From contig SKIZ01000106.1 in the NCBI GenBank assembly GCA_007116135.1, positions 1 through 37,789 on the forward strand: a stretch of DNA of 37,789 bases, written 5' to 3'. Shown here piece by piece: positions 21,320 to 29,231 of the stretch. Each line of letters starts with the position of its first letter. Within the stretch, counting starts at the first letter, position 1. The translations under genes and the position numbers were made by a program. The notes beneath the pieces were generated by a model. The model did not search any database, was not told the DNA's origin, and was given only the letters and a program-made list of their open reading frames with translations. This DNA is from Burkholderiaceae bacterium (GTDB lineage Bacteria; Pseudomonadota; Gammaproteobacteria; Burkholderiales; Burkholderiaceae_B).

Positions 21320-21748
21320 TCAGGCGCGCCCGATCACCGATGCAGTCAACATCAATTCCTCAAGCAACGCCATCGAGACACGCCCCGACATTTGATAGGG
21401 ATCAAGTACGGGCTTCTCGGAATACTTTAACACCACGGATGTGTTCAGTTTGGCCAGATTGACGTGCCCCATCGTCCAGCCACCGAAACGGCGCTCTTGA
21501 ATCTCTTCGTAGTGCAGCAACACCACATCGCAGTGACGCGCGTCGCGCAAGATCATGCTGTAGAGACGATTGATCTCATGGCGCCCGCCCTCGATGGCTT
21601 GTAGAAAAATATCACCGCCATAGCACAACACACCCGTGACTCCATTGGCTGAGTTGTATTCGCGTGCAGAAGCCATAATCGAATCGGTCAGCTCCGGGGT
21701 GACTTTACCCTCGGCTGCTTTACTGACATATAAAAGGCGCACCAGCAT
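21320..21748 (-). CDS. Short BLUF-domain blue-light photoreceptor
   Basis: MLVRLLYVSKA...NSANGVTGVLCYGGDIFLQAIEGGRHEINRLYSMILRDARHCDVVLLHYEEIQERRFGGWTMGHV. Tyr7, Asn32, Gln50, Trp91 and Met93 match BLUF photocycle positions. No output domain; 142 aa. Confidence 0.92.
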   Translation of the reverse strand: MLVRLLYVSKAAEGKVTPELTDSIMASAREYNSANGVTGVLCYGGDIFLQAIEGGRHEINRLYSMILRDARHCDVVLLHYEEIQERRFGGWTMGHVNLAKLNTSVVLKYSEKPVLDPYQMSGRVSMALLEELMLTASVIGRA

Positions 21749-22446
21749 TATCGATCCTCCTTGGGAATGAGCGACAGAAACTCACGCCGCAGATTCGGGT
21801 CTTTTAAAAAACATCCACGCATGACCGAGTTGATCATCCGGCTGCCCATGTCGCGCACGCCACGCCACGCCATGCAGTAGTGCTTTGCGCTCATGACCAC
21901 CGCAAGCCCGTCAGGCTGAGTTTTCTCCTGAATCAGATCGGCGAGCTGAACAACGGCCTCTTCCTGGATCTGTGGCCGATTCATGATCCATTCAGCTAAT
22001 CGCACATATTTCGATAGGCCAATCACGTTGGTGTGCTCATTGGGCATCACCCCAATCCAGACATGCCCGATGACCGGGCAAAAGTGGTGGCTGCAGGCGC
22101 TTCGAACTGTAATTGGCCCAACGATCATGAGCTCATTTAGGTGTTCGGCATTGGGAAACTCTGTGGTTGGTGGCTGAACACGATAGCGACCACCAAAGAC
22201 CTCCATGAGGTACATCTTGGCAACACGACGCGCCGTATTGTTGGTGTTGTGATCACTGTCGGTATCGATGACCAGGCTATCGAGCACACCCTGCATTTTG
22301 TGCTCGACCTCATCGAGTAACTGCTCAAGCTCGCCGGGCTCAATGTAGTCAGCAATATTGTCATTGGCGTGAAAGCGGCGCTTGGCCGCTTGCAGCCGCT
22401 GCCGTATCACCACCGACATCGGTGTGCCTGTGTCTTCTTTTGCCAT
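21748..22446 (-). CDS. folE: GTP cyclohydrolase I (FolE family, variant CSHH motif)
   Basis: SACSHHFCPVIGHVWIGVMPNEHTNVIGLSKYVRLAEWIMNRPQIQEEAVVQLADLI...AKHYCMAWRGVRDMGSRMINSVMRGCFLKDPNLRREFLSLI. ATG at 22446 preferred over the TTG start at 22482. TAATG overlap with the BLUF gene. Confidence 0.9.
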   Translation of the reverse strand: MAKEDTGTPMSVVIRQRLQAAKRRFHANDNIADYIEPGELEQLLDEVEHKMQGVLDSLVIDTDSDHNTNNTARRVAKMYLMEVFGGRYRVQPPTTEFPNAEHLNELMIVGPITVRSACSHHFCPVIGHVWIGVMPNEHTNVIGLSKYVRLAEWIMNRPQIQEEAVVQLADLIQEKTQPDGLAVVMSAKHYCMAWRGVRDMGSRMINSVMRGCFLKDPNLRREFLSLIPKEDR

Positions 22447-22481
22447 ACGCACCACGCTTTTGTTTAAGATATTTTTAATCA

Positions 22482-22501
22482 ATTATCATCTGCTTGATAA
22501 T
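22482..22501. promoter_or_regulatory. Operator-like inverted repeat ATTATCA-N6-TGATAAT upstream of the folE-BLUF operon
   Basis: Perfect 7-bp arms, 36 nt upstream of folE ATG (22446), in the gap between divergent folE and SDR genes. Confidence 0.45.
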
Positions 22502-22655
22502 ACATCCTTACGTAGGCCGCTACGCAATTGCCCTCGAGAAATTGAGGCCAATCGGCACGGACCGTTCTGACTCGTTACCAATAAAAACGAGCAACAGAAG
22601 CTGGTCTGGCTCAAGGCCCACGCCATTGAACTGACTGACAAAACAAGGAAAGACG

Positions 22656-23450
22656 ATGGACTTACATTTAACCGGCAAGCACGTGCTCATTACTGGCGCA
22701 AGCAAAGGCATTGGTTTTGCCTGCGCACAGTCCTTTGTGCAAGAAGGCGCGATTGTCAGCTTAGTCGCGCGTGATTTGAGCACGCTGCAGGCGGCCCAAC
22801 AAAAGCTTTTGGCAGACCACCGAAGCGCAAAAGTCGGTATCTTCAGTGCAGACCTGACCGACGCACAAGCCGCGCAAACCGCCCTAGACCAAGCCCGCGA
22901 GCAATTCGGTGAAGTCGATGTGCTGGTCAATAGCGCCGGTGCTGCCAAACGCACACCGGCGGCCGATCTCAGGCCGCAGGACTGGCGCGAGGCGCTAGAC
23001 GCGAAGTTTTTCACCTACATCAATATGCTTAACCCCGTGGTGCAGCAAATGGCTGCACGCCGCAGCGGCGTGATTATCAATGTCATTGGCGCCGGTGGCA
23101 AAATCGGCTCACCGATTCACCTGCCAGGCGGCAGCGCCAACGCTGCACTGATGCTGGTGACCGCCGGCATGGCCACCGCGTTTGGCCCCCAAGGTGTCAG
23201 GGTCAATGCAGTCAACCCTGGCCAAACCCTAACTGAGCGCCTACAAGCGGGCTTGCAGGCGGTCTGCCGCCAAGAAGGCATCGACATGGACGAGGCCATG
23301 CGTCGCTCCACGGCCAAGGTGCCGCTCGGACGTCTGGCCACGGCCGCCGAAATCGCGCAAGCCGTTGTCTTTCTAGCCTCTGATCAAGCCAGCTACATCA
23401 CCGGGGTCAATATCAACATGGACGGCGGCACCGCTGGCACGGTCGTTTAA
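22656..23450 (+). CDS. Short-chain dehydrogenase/reductase
   Basis: HVLITGASKGIGFACAQSF, VDVLVNSAGAAKR, VNAVNPGQTLTERL, YITGVNINMDGGTAGTVV. The canonical Tyr-x-x-x-Lys region appears altered (LPGGSANAALMLV). Confidence 0.88.
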   Translation: MDLHLTGKHVLITGASKGIGFACAQSFVQEGAIVSLVARDLSTLQAAQQKLLADHRSAKVGIFSADLTDAQAAQTALDQAREQFGEVDVLVNSAGAAKRTPAADLRPQDWREALDAKFFTYINMLNPVVQQMAARRSGVIINVIGAGGKIGSPIHLPGGSANAALMLVTAGMATAFGPQGVRVNAVNPGQTLTERLQAGLQAVCRQEGIDMDEAMRRSTAKVPLGRLATAAEIAQAVVFLASDQASYITGVNINMDGGTAGTVV

Positions 23451-24142
23451 TCAGGCCAAACACAACCAAACCGCTCGCGTAACGCATCGAGTTGGCTGCG
23501 CGTGAGCGGCTGCACATTACGCTTGGCGTCGATCCAAAGCCGCGCCGTTTGCTCAAGCTCCTCAAGCGTGGCCAAAGCCGCAGGCAGGTCTTGATGCCAG
23601 ACTTGGGGCCCCAGTCGGTCGCACATGACGGCTCTGAGGGGGACCTCGCTTGCCGCCATTTGCTCGATTCGCTGCACCACCGCCTGGGCAACCGAATCAT
23701 GCCCTGGCAGCGCATAACCCACCAAGGGCACGGGTCCAACCTTCATGACTTGATAAGGCGTAATCGGTGGCAAGATGCTCGCTGCCTTCCAGACGCCCAA
23801 TAACGTCAGCAGCACCAGGTGATGCGAGTGCGTGTGCAACACGGCATTGGCTTGGGGTGCCGCGCCATAAATCGCGCGATGCAAAGCGATCGTTTTACTG
23901 GCGCGATCGCCATAGCGCTGTTGGCCTGAGAGATCAACGGCTGCGACCCGAGCCGGCTCAATGGCTGCCAAACTCGCATCCGTGGGCGTGATCAGATACC
24001 CTTGGAAACCAGCGGTTTGCACCCGGTGGCTGATATTGCCGGTGCTGCCGTGGACATAACCGCCACGGCTTAAACTTTCACCAGCCTTTGCAATGGCACA
24101 GGCCCAGGGCATCAAATCATCGGGCAAATCCGGATACGTCAT
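23447..24142 (-). CDS. Class II aldolase/adducin family protein, OtnC-like
   Basis: SRGGYVHGSTGNISHRV, GYLITPTDASLA, AVLHTHSHHLVLLTLLGV; next to an OtnK-like kinase with overlapping ends. Confidence 0.88.
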   Translation of the reverse strand: MTYPDLPDDLMPWACAIAKAGESLSRGGYVHGSTGNISHRVQTAGFQGYLITPTDASLAAIEPARVAAVDLSGQQRYGDRASKTIALHRAIYGAAPQANAVLHTHSHHLVLLTLLGVWKAASILPPITPYQVMKVGPVPLVGYALPGHDSVAQAVVQRIEQMAASEVPLRAVMCDRLGPQVWHQDLPAALATLEELEQTARLWIDAKRNVQPLTRSQLDALRERFGCVWPD

Positions 24143-25416
24143 GCAGACAACACCTCAAAGGCGCGGGTAAAAAAATCGACCCCACCAAAGTTGCCTGATT
24201 TCAGGCTGATATGCAAGGGCTGTGCTGAACTGGGCCGGCCCGCATGCCCGAAACACCAAGGCACACCGGCATCGATTTGAGCGCCGATGCGCAACTGGCT
24301 GATTTGTAATGCTTGCACGACCGCGCCTGAGGTCTCGCCGCCGGCCACAATCAACTGCCCCACCCCTGCTCGAACCAGTGCGCAGGCAACTTGCGCCAAG
24401 CTTTGCTCCATGAGCGCACCAGCCTGCTGCACGCCAAGCTGTTGTTGAACATCACTGAGTTGTTGCGGCGTGGTCGTTGAGTAGACCAGCACCAGGCCCC
24501 GTTTGGCGGCATCCACAGCCTGCGCTGTGATTTCGACCAACGCATTGGGATCATCATGCACGCTGAGAGGATCGATCGCAAAGGCCTGCCCGCCTTGCTC
24601 GATGAAGTGTTGTACTTGAGATTGAGTCGCCCGCGAGCAGCTGCCCGAGACCACGGCTCTCAGACCTTGCGCTAGCGGCAACTGCGCCGATTGATGGTTC
24701 GGTTCGATGCCAAAGTTTGCCGGCAACCCCAGCGCCAAGCCCGAACCGCCGGTCACAAGCGGCAAGGCTTGGCAGGCCTGGCCTAGGCGCAACAAATCGT
24801 CGTTATGCACCACATCGGCAATGGCAATGCCCACGCCTTGTTTGCGCAGCTGCGCAAAACGTGACTGTATCGCTTGGGCACTGTCGTTGACATCGCGGTA
24901 ACTCACCAATCCCACCGCTTGCCGGGTTTGTCGCTGCAACACACGAACCAGATTCGGGTCATGCATGGGTGTCAGCGGATGATCTTGCATACCGCTTTCG
25001 TTGAGCAACGCCTCGCCGACAAACAAGTGCCCCTGAAACACCGTGCGCGCGGCATCGGGAAACGCCGGCGCTGCAATGGTGAAGTCGCAATCAAGCGCAT
25101 CCATCAAGGCGTCTGTGACCGGACCAATATTGCCTTGATCAGTTGAATCAAAGGTCGAGCAGTACTTGAAGTAGATCTGGCGCGCCTGTTGAGCCTTTAA
25201 CCAGTTGAGCGCTTCTAGCGACTCGCGCACCGCCGCTTCAGGCGCGATGGTGCGCGACTTCAGGCTGACCACCACCGCATCAACCGATTCGTCAAGCGCC
25301 ACATCGGGTACGCCCACCGTCTGCACCACCCGCATGCCAGCGCGCACGAGATTGTTGGCCAAATCAGTGGCACCGGTGAAGTCATCAGCAATAGAACCGA
25401 GCAGTATTGAAGCCAC
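24139..25416 (-). CDS. Four-carbon acid sugar kinase family protein, OtnK-like
   Basis: LLGSIADDFTGATDLANNLVRAGMRVVQ, YFKYCSTFDSTDQGNIGPV, VVSGSCSRATQSQV, VAGGETSGAVV. GTG start at 25416 preferred; the ORF-track start at 25512 would run through a terminator. Confidence 0.88.
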   Translation of the reverse strand: MASILLGSIADDFTGATDLANNLVRAGMRVVQTVGVPDVALDESVDAVVVSLKSRTIAPEAAVRESLEALNWLKAQQARQIYFKYCSTFDSTDQGNIGPVTDALMDALDCDFTIAAPAFPDAARTVFQGHLFVGEALLNESGMQDHPLTPMHDPNLVRVLQRQTRQAVGLVSYRDVNDSAQAIQSRFAQLRKQGVGIAIADVVHNDDLLRLGQACQALPLVTGGSGLALGLPANFGIEPNHQSAQLPLAQGLRAVVSGSCSRATQSQVQHFIEQGGQAFAIDPLSVHDDPNALVEITAQAVDAAKRGLVLVYSTTTPQQLSDVQQQLGVQQAGALMEQSLAQVACALVRAGVGQLIVAGGETSGAVVQALQISQLRIGAQIDAGVPWCFGHAGRPSSAQPLHISLKSGNFGGVDFFTRAFEVLSA

Positions 25417-25498
25417 AGTTGCCAACCCTGTCAAAAGTGAATCGAGATCGGCACTAAGTATGCCTGACTTCGCGCAGGTTTGCTTTGTGGTGCACCTA

Positions 25499-25526
25499 AC
25501 AAAAAAGGCCAACCCGCAGGTTGGCC
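25499..25526 (-). terminator. Intrinsic terminator of the secreted-paralogue operon
   Basis: Minus strand: GGCCAACC-TGCG-GGTTGGCC followed by TTTTTTG, about 20 nt after the stop at 25547. Confidence 0.85.
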
Positions 25527-25546
25527 CGAAGCACTCTATAGGCGCC

Positions 25547-25999
25547 CTACTTCACGAAACGCACCGTCACGCCACTGGTACCGACATTGAACTGCAGTCC
25601 TTGAGTGGTGCCGTCAAGACGCATCATGACGCCATTTTGGTTTTGCAAAATCATGCCACCCTTGCCGCCGCCCAGGGTGACTGAACCAGTTGCCTTGGCA
25701 TAAATGCCTTCGAACTGCTCAAGCGAAGTCATGTCATAGACATCACCAGTTGCGGCAAACTTTGAGACACCGATGTTCGCACCCAAGCTGACCCCCTCAA
25801 GCTTGAAGGCGTGCTTTTGGCCATCAAATGTCAATTCGCCCTGCCCGACACTACCACCGACAATGAACCCAAATTGTGTCTCGTCAATCGACACTTGCCC
25901 GACCGGTTGTTTGGCGGTTTCGGCAAGCACTTGGCCACTGCCCATCATGAGTGTGGCGCTTGCGGCAAATGCGGCAAATACCCTGCTGTAGTGAGTCAC
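25547..25999 (-). CDS. Secreted protein of unknown function, paralogue A
   Basis: Signal peptide MTHYSRVFAAFAASATLMMGSGQVLAE; glycine-rich beta-type repeats; gap-free similarity to the next ORF. Confidence 0.75.
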   Translation of the reverse strand: MTHYSRVFAAFAASATLMMGSGQVLAETAKQPVGQVSIDETQFGFIVGGSVGQGELTFDGQKHAFKLEGVSLGANIGVSKFAATGDVYDMTSLEQFEGIYAKATGSVTLGGGKGGMILQNQNGVMMRLDGTTQGLQFNVGTSGVTVRFVK

Positions 26000-26029
26000 T
26001 GTTCTATCCTTAGAGTCATATTGTGGGAT

Positions 26030-26479
26030 TTACTTCGGGAAATAAATGTTCACGCCACCGGCGCCGACATTGAACTGCAAGCCTTGGGTGGTTGCATCTA
26101 AGCGCAACACCACGCCTTTGGCGTTTTGCAACTGCATGCCGCCAACGCCGCCACCTAAGGCGACTTGGCCACCGGTGCTGACGTAGTTGCCCTCAAAGTC
26201 TTCCAAGGCCTTGAGGTTATAGACTTCGCCGCGCGCCTCAAGTTGTGACACACCGATGTTGGCGCCCAAGCTCAGTCCACCGAGCTTGAATTCATGCGTC
26301 TTGCCGTCAAAGGTCAACTGCCCGCCACCGACGTTGCCACCAATGATGAGCCCAAACTGGGTCTGGTCAATGCTCACGGTGCCGCTGGGTTTTAACGGCG
26401 CATCGGCTAAGACCGGGGCGCCGGCCAAGAGTCCAATCGAGGTTAAGGCTGTAACTAAAACATACTTTATTTTGGTCAT
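26030..26479 (-). CDS. Secreted protein of unknown function, paralogue B
   Basis: Signal peptide MTKIKYVLVTALTSIGLLAGAPVLADA; shared blocks SLGANIGVS, LTFDG, TTQGLQFNVG with paralogue A. Confidence 0.75.
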   Translation of the reverse strand: MTKIKYVLVTALTSIGLLAGAPVLADAPLKPSGTVSIDQTQFGLIIGGNVGGGQLTFDGKTHEFKLGGLSLGANIGVSQLEARGEVYNLKALEDFEGNYVSTGGQVALGGGVGGMQLQNAKGVVLRLDATTQGLQFNVGAGGVNIYFPK

Positions 26480-26651
26480 ACTAGGCTCCCGCGCAAATTA
26501 AATGAGTCACGTCTCAGAGACTACGCTAAAGGGGGGTGCTGTCAATCCCCTCTGGTACACCTAGCGAGGCTTTTTTGTCTAAACAACAAGCTAGTCAGTA
26601 TCTACGCGGTTTGTTACAACCATCGTATCGACAACAAAAAGAGAGCCGCGC

Positions 26652-27764
26652 ATGAGCGAATTATTTAGTCCGATTCAATTGGGTCCCATTTCCCTGACAA
26701 ATCGGGTCATGGTGGCACCGATGTGCCAGTACTCCGCTGTCAACGGCAATGCCACAGACTGGCACGTGATGCACCTGGGCAATATGGCTATGTCGGGAGC
26801 TGCGCTGTTGGTGCTTGAGGCCAGTGCGGTGCAAGACGTCGGTCGAATCACACACGGCTGCTTGGGTCTTTGGTGCGATGACAACGAAGCCGCCTTAGCC
26901 AGAGTGCTTAAGGTCGTGCGTGGCGTGTCGCCCATCAAGATTTTTGTTCAGCTCGCGCACGCCGGGCGCAAAGCCGCAAGCGCGCGTCCTTGGGAAGGCG
27001 GCCAGCAGCTGCCCGAAGCCGCCGATGCTTGGCCAACCTATGCCCCGAGCCCGATTGCGCACAACGCCCACGAAATACCACCGATCGAAATCGATGCGCC
27101 CGGCTTGCAACAAATCAAACAAGCGTTTGTCGACAGCGCCCTGCGCGCTAGGCGCCTGGGTTTGGACGGCGTTGAACTGCACGCCGCCCACGGCTACTTG
27201 CTGCACGAATTTTTGTCGCCCATTGCCAACCAACGCAGCGACCAATACGGCGGCAGCCTTGAGAATCGGATGCGCTTTGTGCTGGAGGTCTTTGAAGACG
27301 TCTTTGCAGCCGTCGGACAAGACATGGCCGTTGGTGTTCGTATTTCGGCGACTGACTGGGTAGAAAACGGCTGGTCGCTCGATGACAGCATTACGCTGGC
27401 TAAGGCGCTAGAGGCCCGCGGCTGTCACTTTATTGACGTCTCAAGCGGTGGCGTCTCGTCAGCTCAAAAAATAGAGCTCAAAGCCGGCTATCAAGTGCCG
27501 CACGCCCGCGCCATCAAGAAGGCCTGTGGCATGCCAACCATTGCGGTGGGGTTAATTACCGAGCCCGAACATGCCCAACAGATTATCAAAGACGGCGATG
27601 CTGACATGGTGGCACTGGCACGCGGGCTGCTATATGACCCGCGCTGGGCTTGGCATGCTGCAGCCAAGCTCGGCGCTACCGTTCATGCACCACCTCAGTA
27701 CTGGCGCTGTCAGCCCGCCGGTTTGCGCGCGCTGTTTGATAGCGCCACCACAGGCGCACGCTAG
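26652..27764 (+). CDS. NADH:flavin oxidoreductase / Old Yellow Enzyme family (YqjM-like)
   Basis: FSPIQLGPISLTNRVMVAPMCQYSAVNG, QLAHAGRKAS-like block, GVELHAAHGYLLHEFLSPIANQRSDQYGGSLENRMRFVLEV. Confidence 0.95.
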   Translation: MSELFSPIQLGPISLTNRVMVAPMCQYSAVNGNATDWHVMHLGNMAMSGAALLVLEASAVQDVGRITHGCLGLWCDDNEAALARVLKVVRGVSPIKIFVQLAHAGRKAASARPWEGGQQLPEAADAWPTYAPSPIAHNAHEIPPIEIDAPGLQQIKQAFVDSALRARRLGLDGVELHAAHGYLLHEFLSPIANQRSDQYGGSLENRMRFVLEVFEDVFAAVGQDMAVGVRISATDWVENGWSLDDSITLAKALEARGCHFIDVSSGGVSSAQKIELKAGYQVPHARAIKKACGMPTIAVGLITEPEHAQQIIKDGDADMVALARGLLYDPRWAWHAAAKLGATVHAPPQYWRCQPAGLRALFDSATTGAR

Positions 27765-27777
27765 AACGTTCGAAGTG

Positions 27778-27812
27778 CCGATTCAGTCTCTGAAGTTGTC
27801 GAACTGAATCGG
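27778..27812. repeat. Perfect 10-bp inverted repeat at the 3' junction of the OYE and yajQ genes
   Basis: CCGATTCAGT-N15-ACTGAATCGG; covers the last codons and stop of yajQ and begins 14 nt after the OYE stop. Confidence 0.6.
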
Positions 27813-28265
27813 ATGATCAATATCAGTGGACTTTAACAACGCGATGGCCGCCTGCAGGTCATCGCGTTTTTTACCGGTCACACGCAACTTCTCGCCATTG
27901 ATCTGTGTATCGACTTTGAGCTTGGCTGCCTTGAGCGCGGCGACGAGCTTTTTGGCCGTTGGCTGATCAATGCCTTGGCGCACAGTTACCACCTGACGCG
28001 CACCACCTAGGTTCTCAATCGGGTCGGCGGCATCGAGGCAGCGCACATCGATGCCCCGGGCACTGATGCGAGCGCGCAGGATATCCATCATCTGACGCAA
28101 CTGGAAAGCACTCGGGGCATGTTGAGTCACAACCGACTCGTTGAGTTCGAACTTAGCGTCAGTGCCCTTGAAATCAAAACGGGTCGTCAACTCACGATTG
28201 GCCTGATCGACCGCGTTCATCAACTCATGCTTGTCCACTTCCGAGACCACATCAAACGAAGGCAT
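27783..28265 (-). CDS. yajQ: YajQ family nucleotide-binding protein
   Basis: MPSFDVVSEVDKHELMNAVDQANRELTTRFDFKGTDAKFEL...VTGKKRDDLQAAIALLKSTDIDHPIQFDNFRD. Confidence 0.95.
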   Translation of the reverse strand: MPSFDVVSEVDKHELMNAVDQANRELTTRFDFKGTDAKFELNESVVTQHAPSAFQLRQMMDILRARISARGIDVRCLDAADPIENLGGARQVVTVRQGIDQPTAKKLVAALKAAKLKVDTQINGEKLRVTGKKRDDLQAAIALLKSTDIDHPIQFDNFRD

Positions 28266-28345
28266 TACCCATCTCCCTGTCAGCACACAGCACAACCCAA
28301 AGCGTTTATGCTGTTCGTATTCTAATTTCGCACTGCATTGACATC

Positions 28346-29212
28346 ATGAGTGACGTTTCCGGCTGCATCACGCAACTATTTGTCTATCCTATCAAATCCT
28401 GCGCCGGTATGCCGGTGACACGATCGCTGGTGACCCCGGTGGGCCTAGAGCACGATCGCCAATGGTTAATCGTCGACGGCGATGGCACATTTCAGACTCA
28501 GCGTCAGATCCCGCATCTGGCCTGGATTGGCCCTACCCTTTTGGCCAACGGCATGCAGCTCGAGGCCCCGCAACACGACACCGTTGTGATCCCTTACCCC
28601 GAGAAGGACCAACCCCGTCTAAAGGTCAGCATCTGGCGTGACCAGGTTCAAGCCATTGACATGGGTGATACGGCAGCCCAATGGCTCAATGACTACCTTG
28701 AGGTGCCTGGCAGACGCTTTCGGTTGGTGCAATTCGATGGCGCGAGCCCGCGATGGTCGGATCCGCACTGGACTGGCTCGCAAGCCGCCGGCGTGCAATT
28801 TGCCGATGGATTTGCCGTCAATGTCTTGTCTGAAGCAAGCCTAGAACACTTTAACGAACGCTTGATGGCACTTGGCGGCGAGCCGGTCGATGCCATGCGG
28901 TTTCGACCCAATATCGTGCTCGATACGCTTGAGCCCAACGACGAGGACAACCTGTCGCGACTGCACATCGACTGCGATGGACAAACGCTTTGGCTTGACC
29001 TCGTTAAACCCTGCCCGCGCTGCCAGGTGCCTGAAATCAACCCGCAAACCACGGTTCGCGAGCCTGAGATCACCAGCGCATTGGCACAGTACCGCGCCCT
29101 AGCGAGCATGGACCAGGCGTTGTGCTTTGGCATCAACGCCGTGGTGCGCCAGGTGCCGGCCAAACCCATTTGCGTGGGTGCGCGCTATCAGGGCCACTAC
29201 CGATTCGGCTAA
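28346..29212 (+). CDS. MOSC domain-containing protein
   Basis: QLFVYPIKSCAGMPVTRSLVTPVGLEHDRQWLIVDGDG, RFRPNIVLDTLEPNDEDNL, KPCPRCQVPEINPQT. Confidence 0.93.
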   Translation: MSDVSGCITQLFVYPIKSCAGMPVTRSLVTPVGLEHDRQWLIVDGDGTFQTQRQIPHLAWIGPTLLANGMQLEAPQHDTVVIPYPEKDQPRLKVSIWRDQVQAIDMGDTAAQWLNDYLEVPGRRFRLVQFDGASPRWSDPHWTGSQAAGVQFADGFAVNVLSEASLEHFNERLMALGGEPVDAMRFRPNIVLDTLEPNDEDNLSRLHIDCDGQTLWLDLVKPCPRCQVPEINPQTTVREPEITSALAQYRALASMDQALCFGINAVVRQVPAKPICVGARYQGHYRFG

Positions 29213-29231
29213 CCACCGGCCAAAGGCGCCC

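Noticed and set aside
22446-22482. Extended FolE N-terminus (MIKNILNKSVVR) from the ORF track
   Set aside because: It uses a TTG start that overlaps the inverted repeat; ATG at 22446 is more plausible.
25417-25512. Extended N-terminus of the OtnK-like kinase from the ORF track
   Set aside because: The kinase fold begins at SILLGSIADDFTG after a GTG at 25416; the upstream extension has no family similarity and abuts a terminator.
26527-26549. AGGGG...CCCCT inverted repeat upstream of the OYE gene
   Set aside because: Only 5-bp arms with a long loop; not distinguishable from chance.
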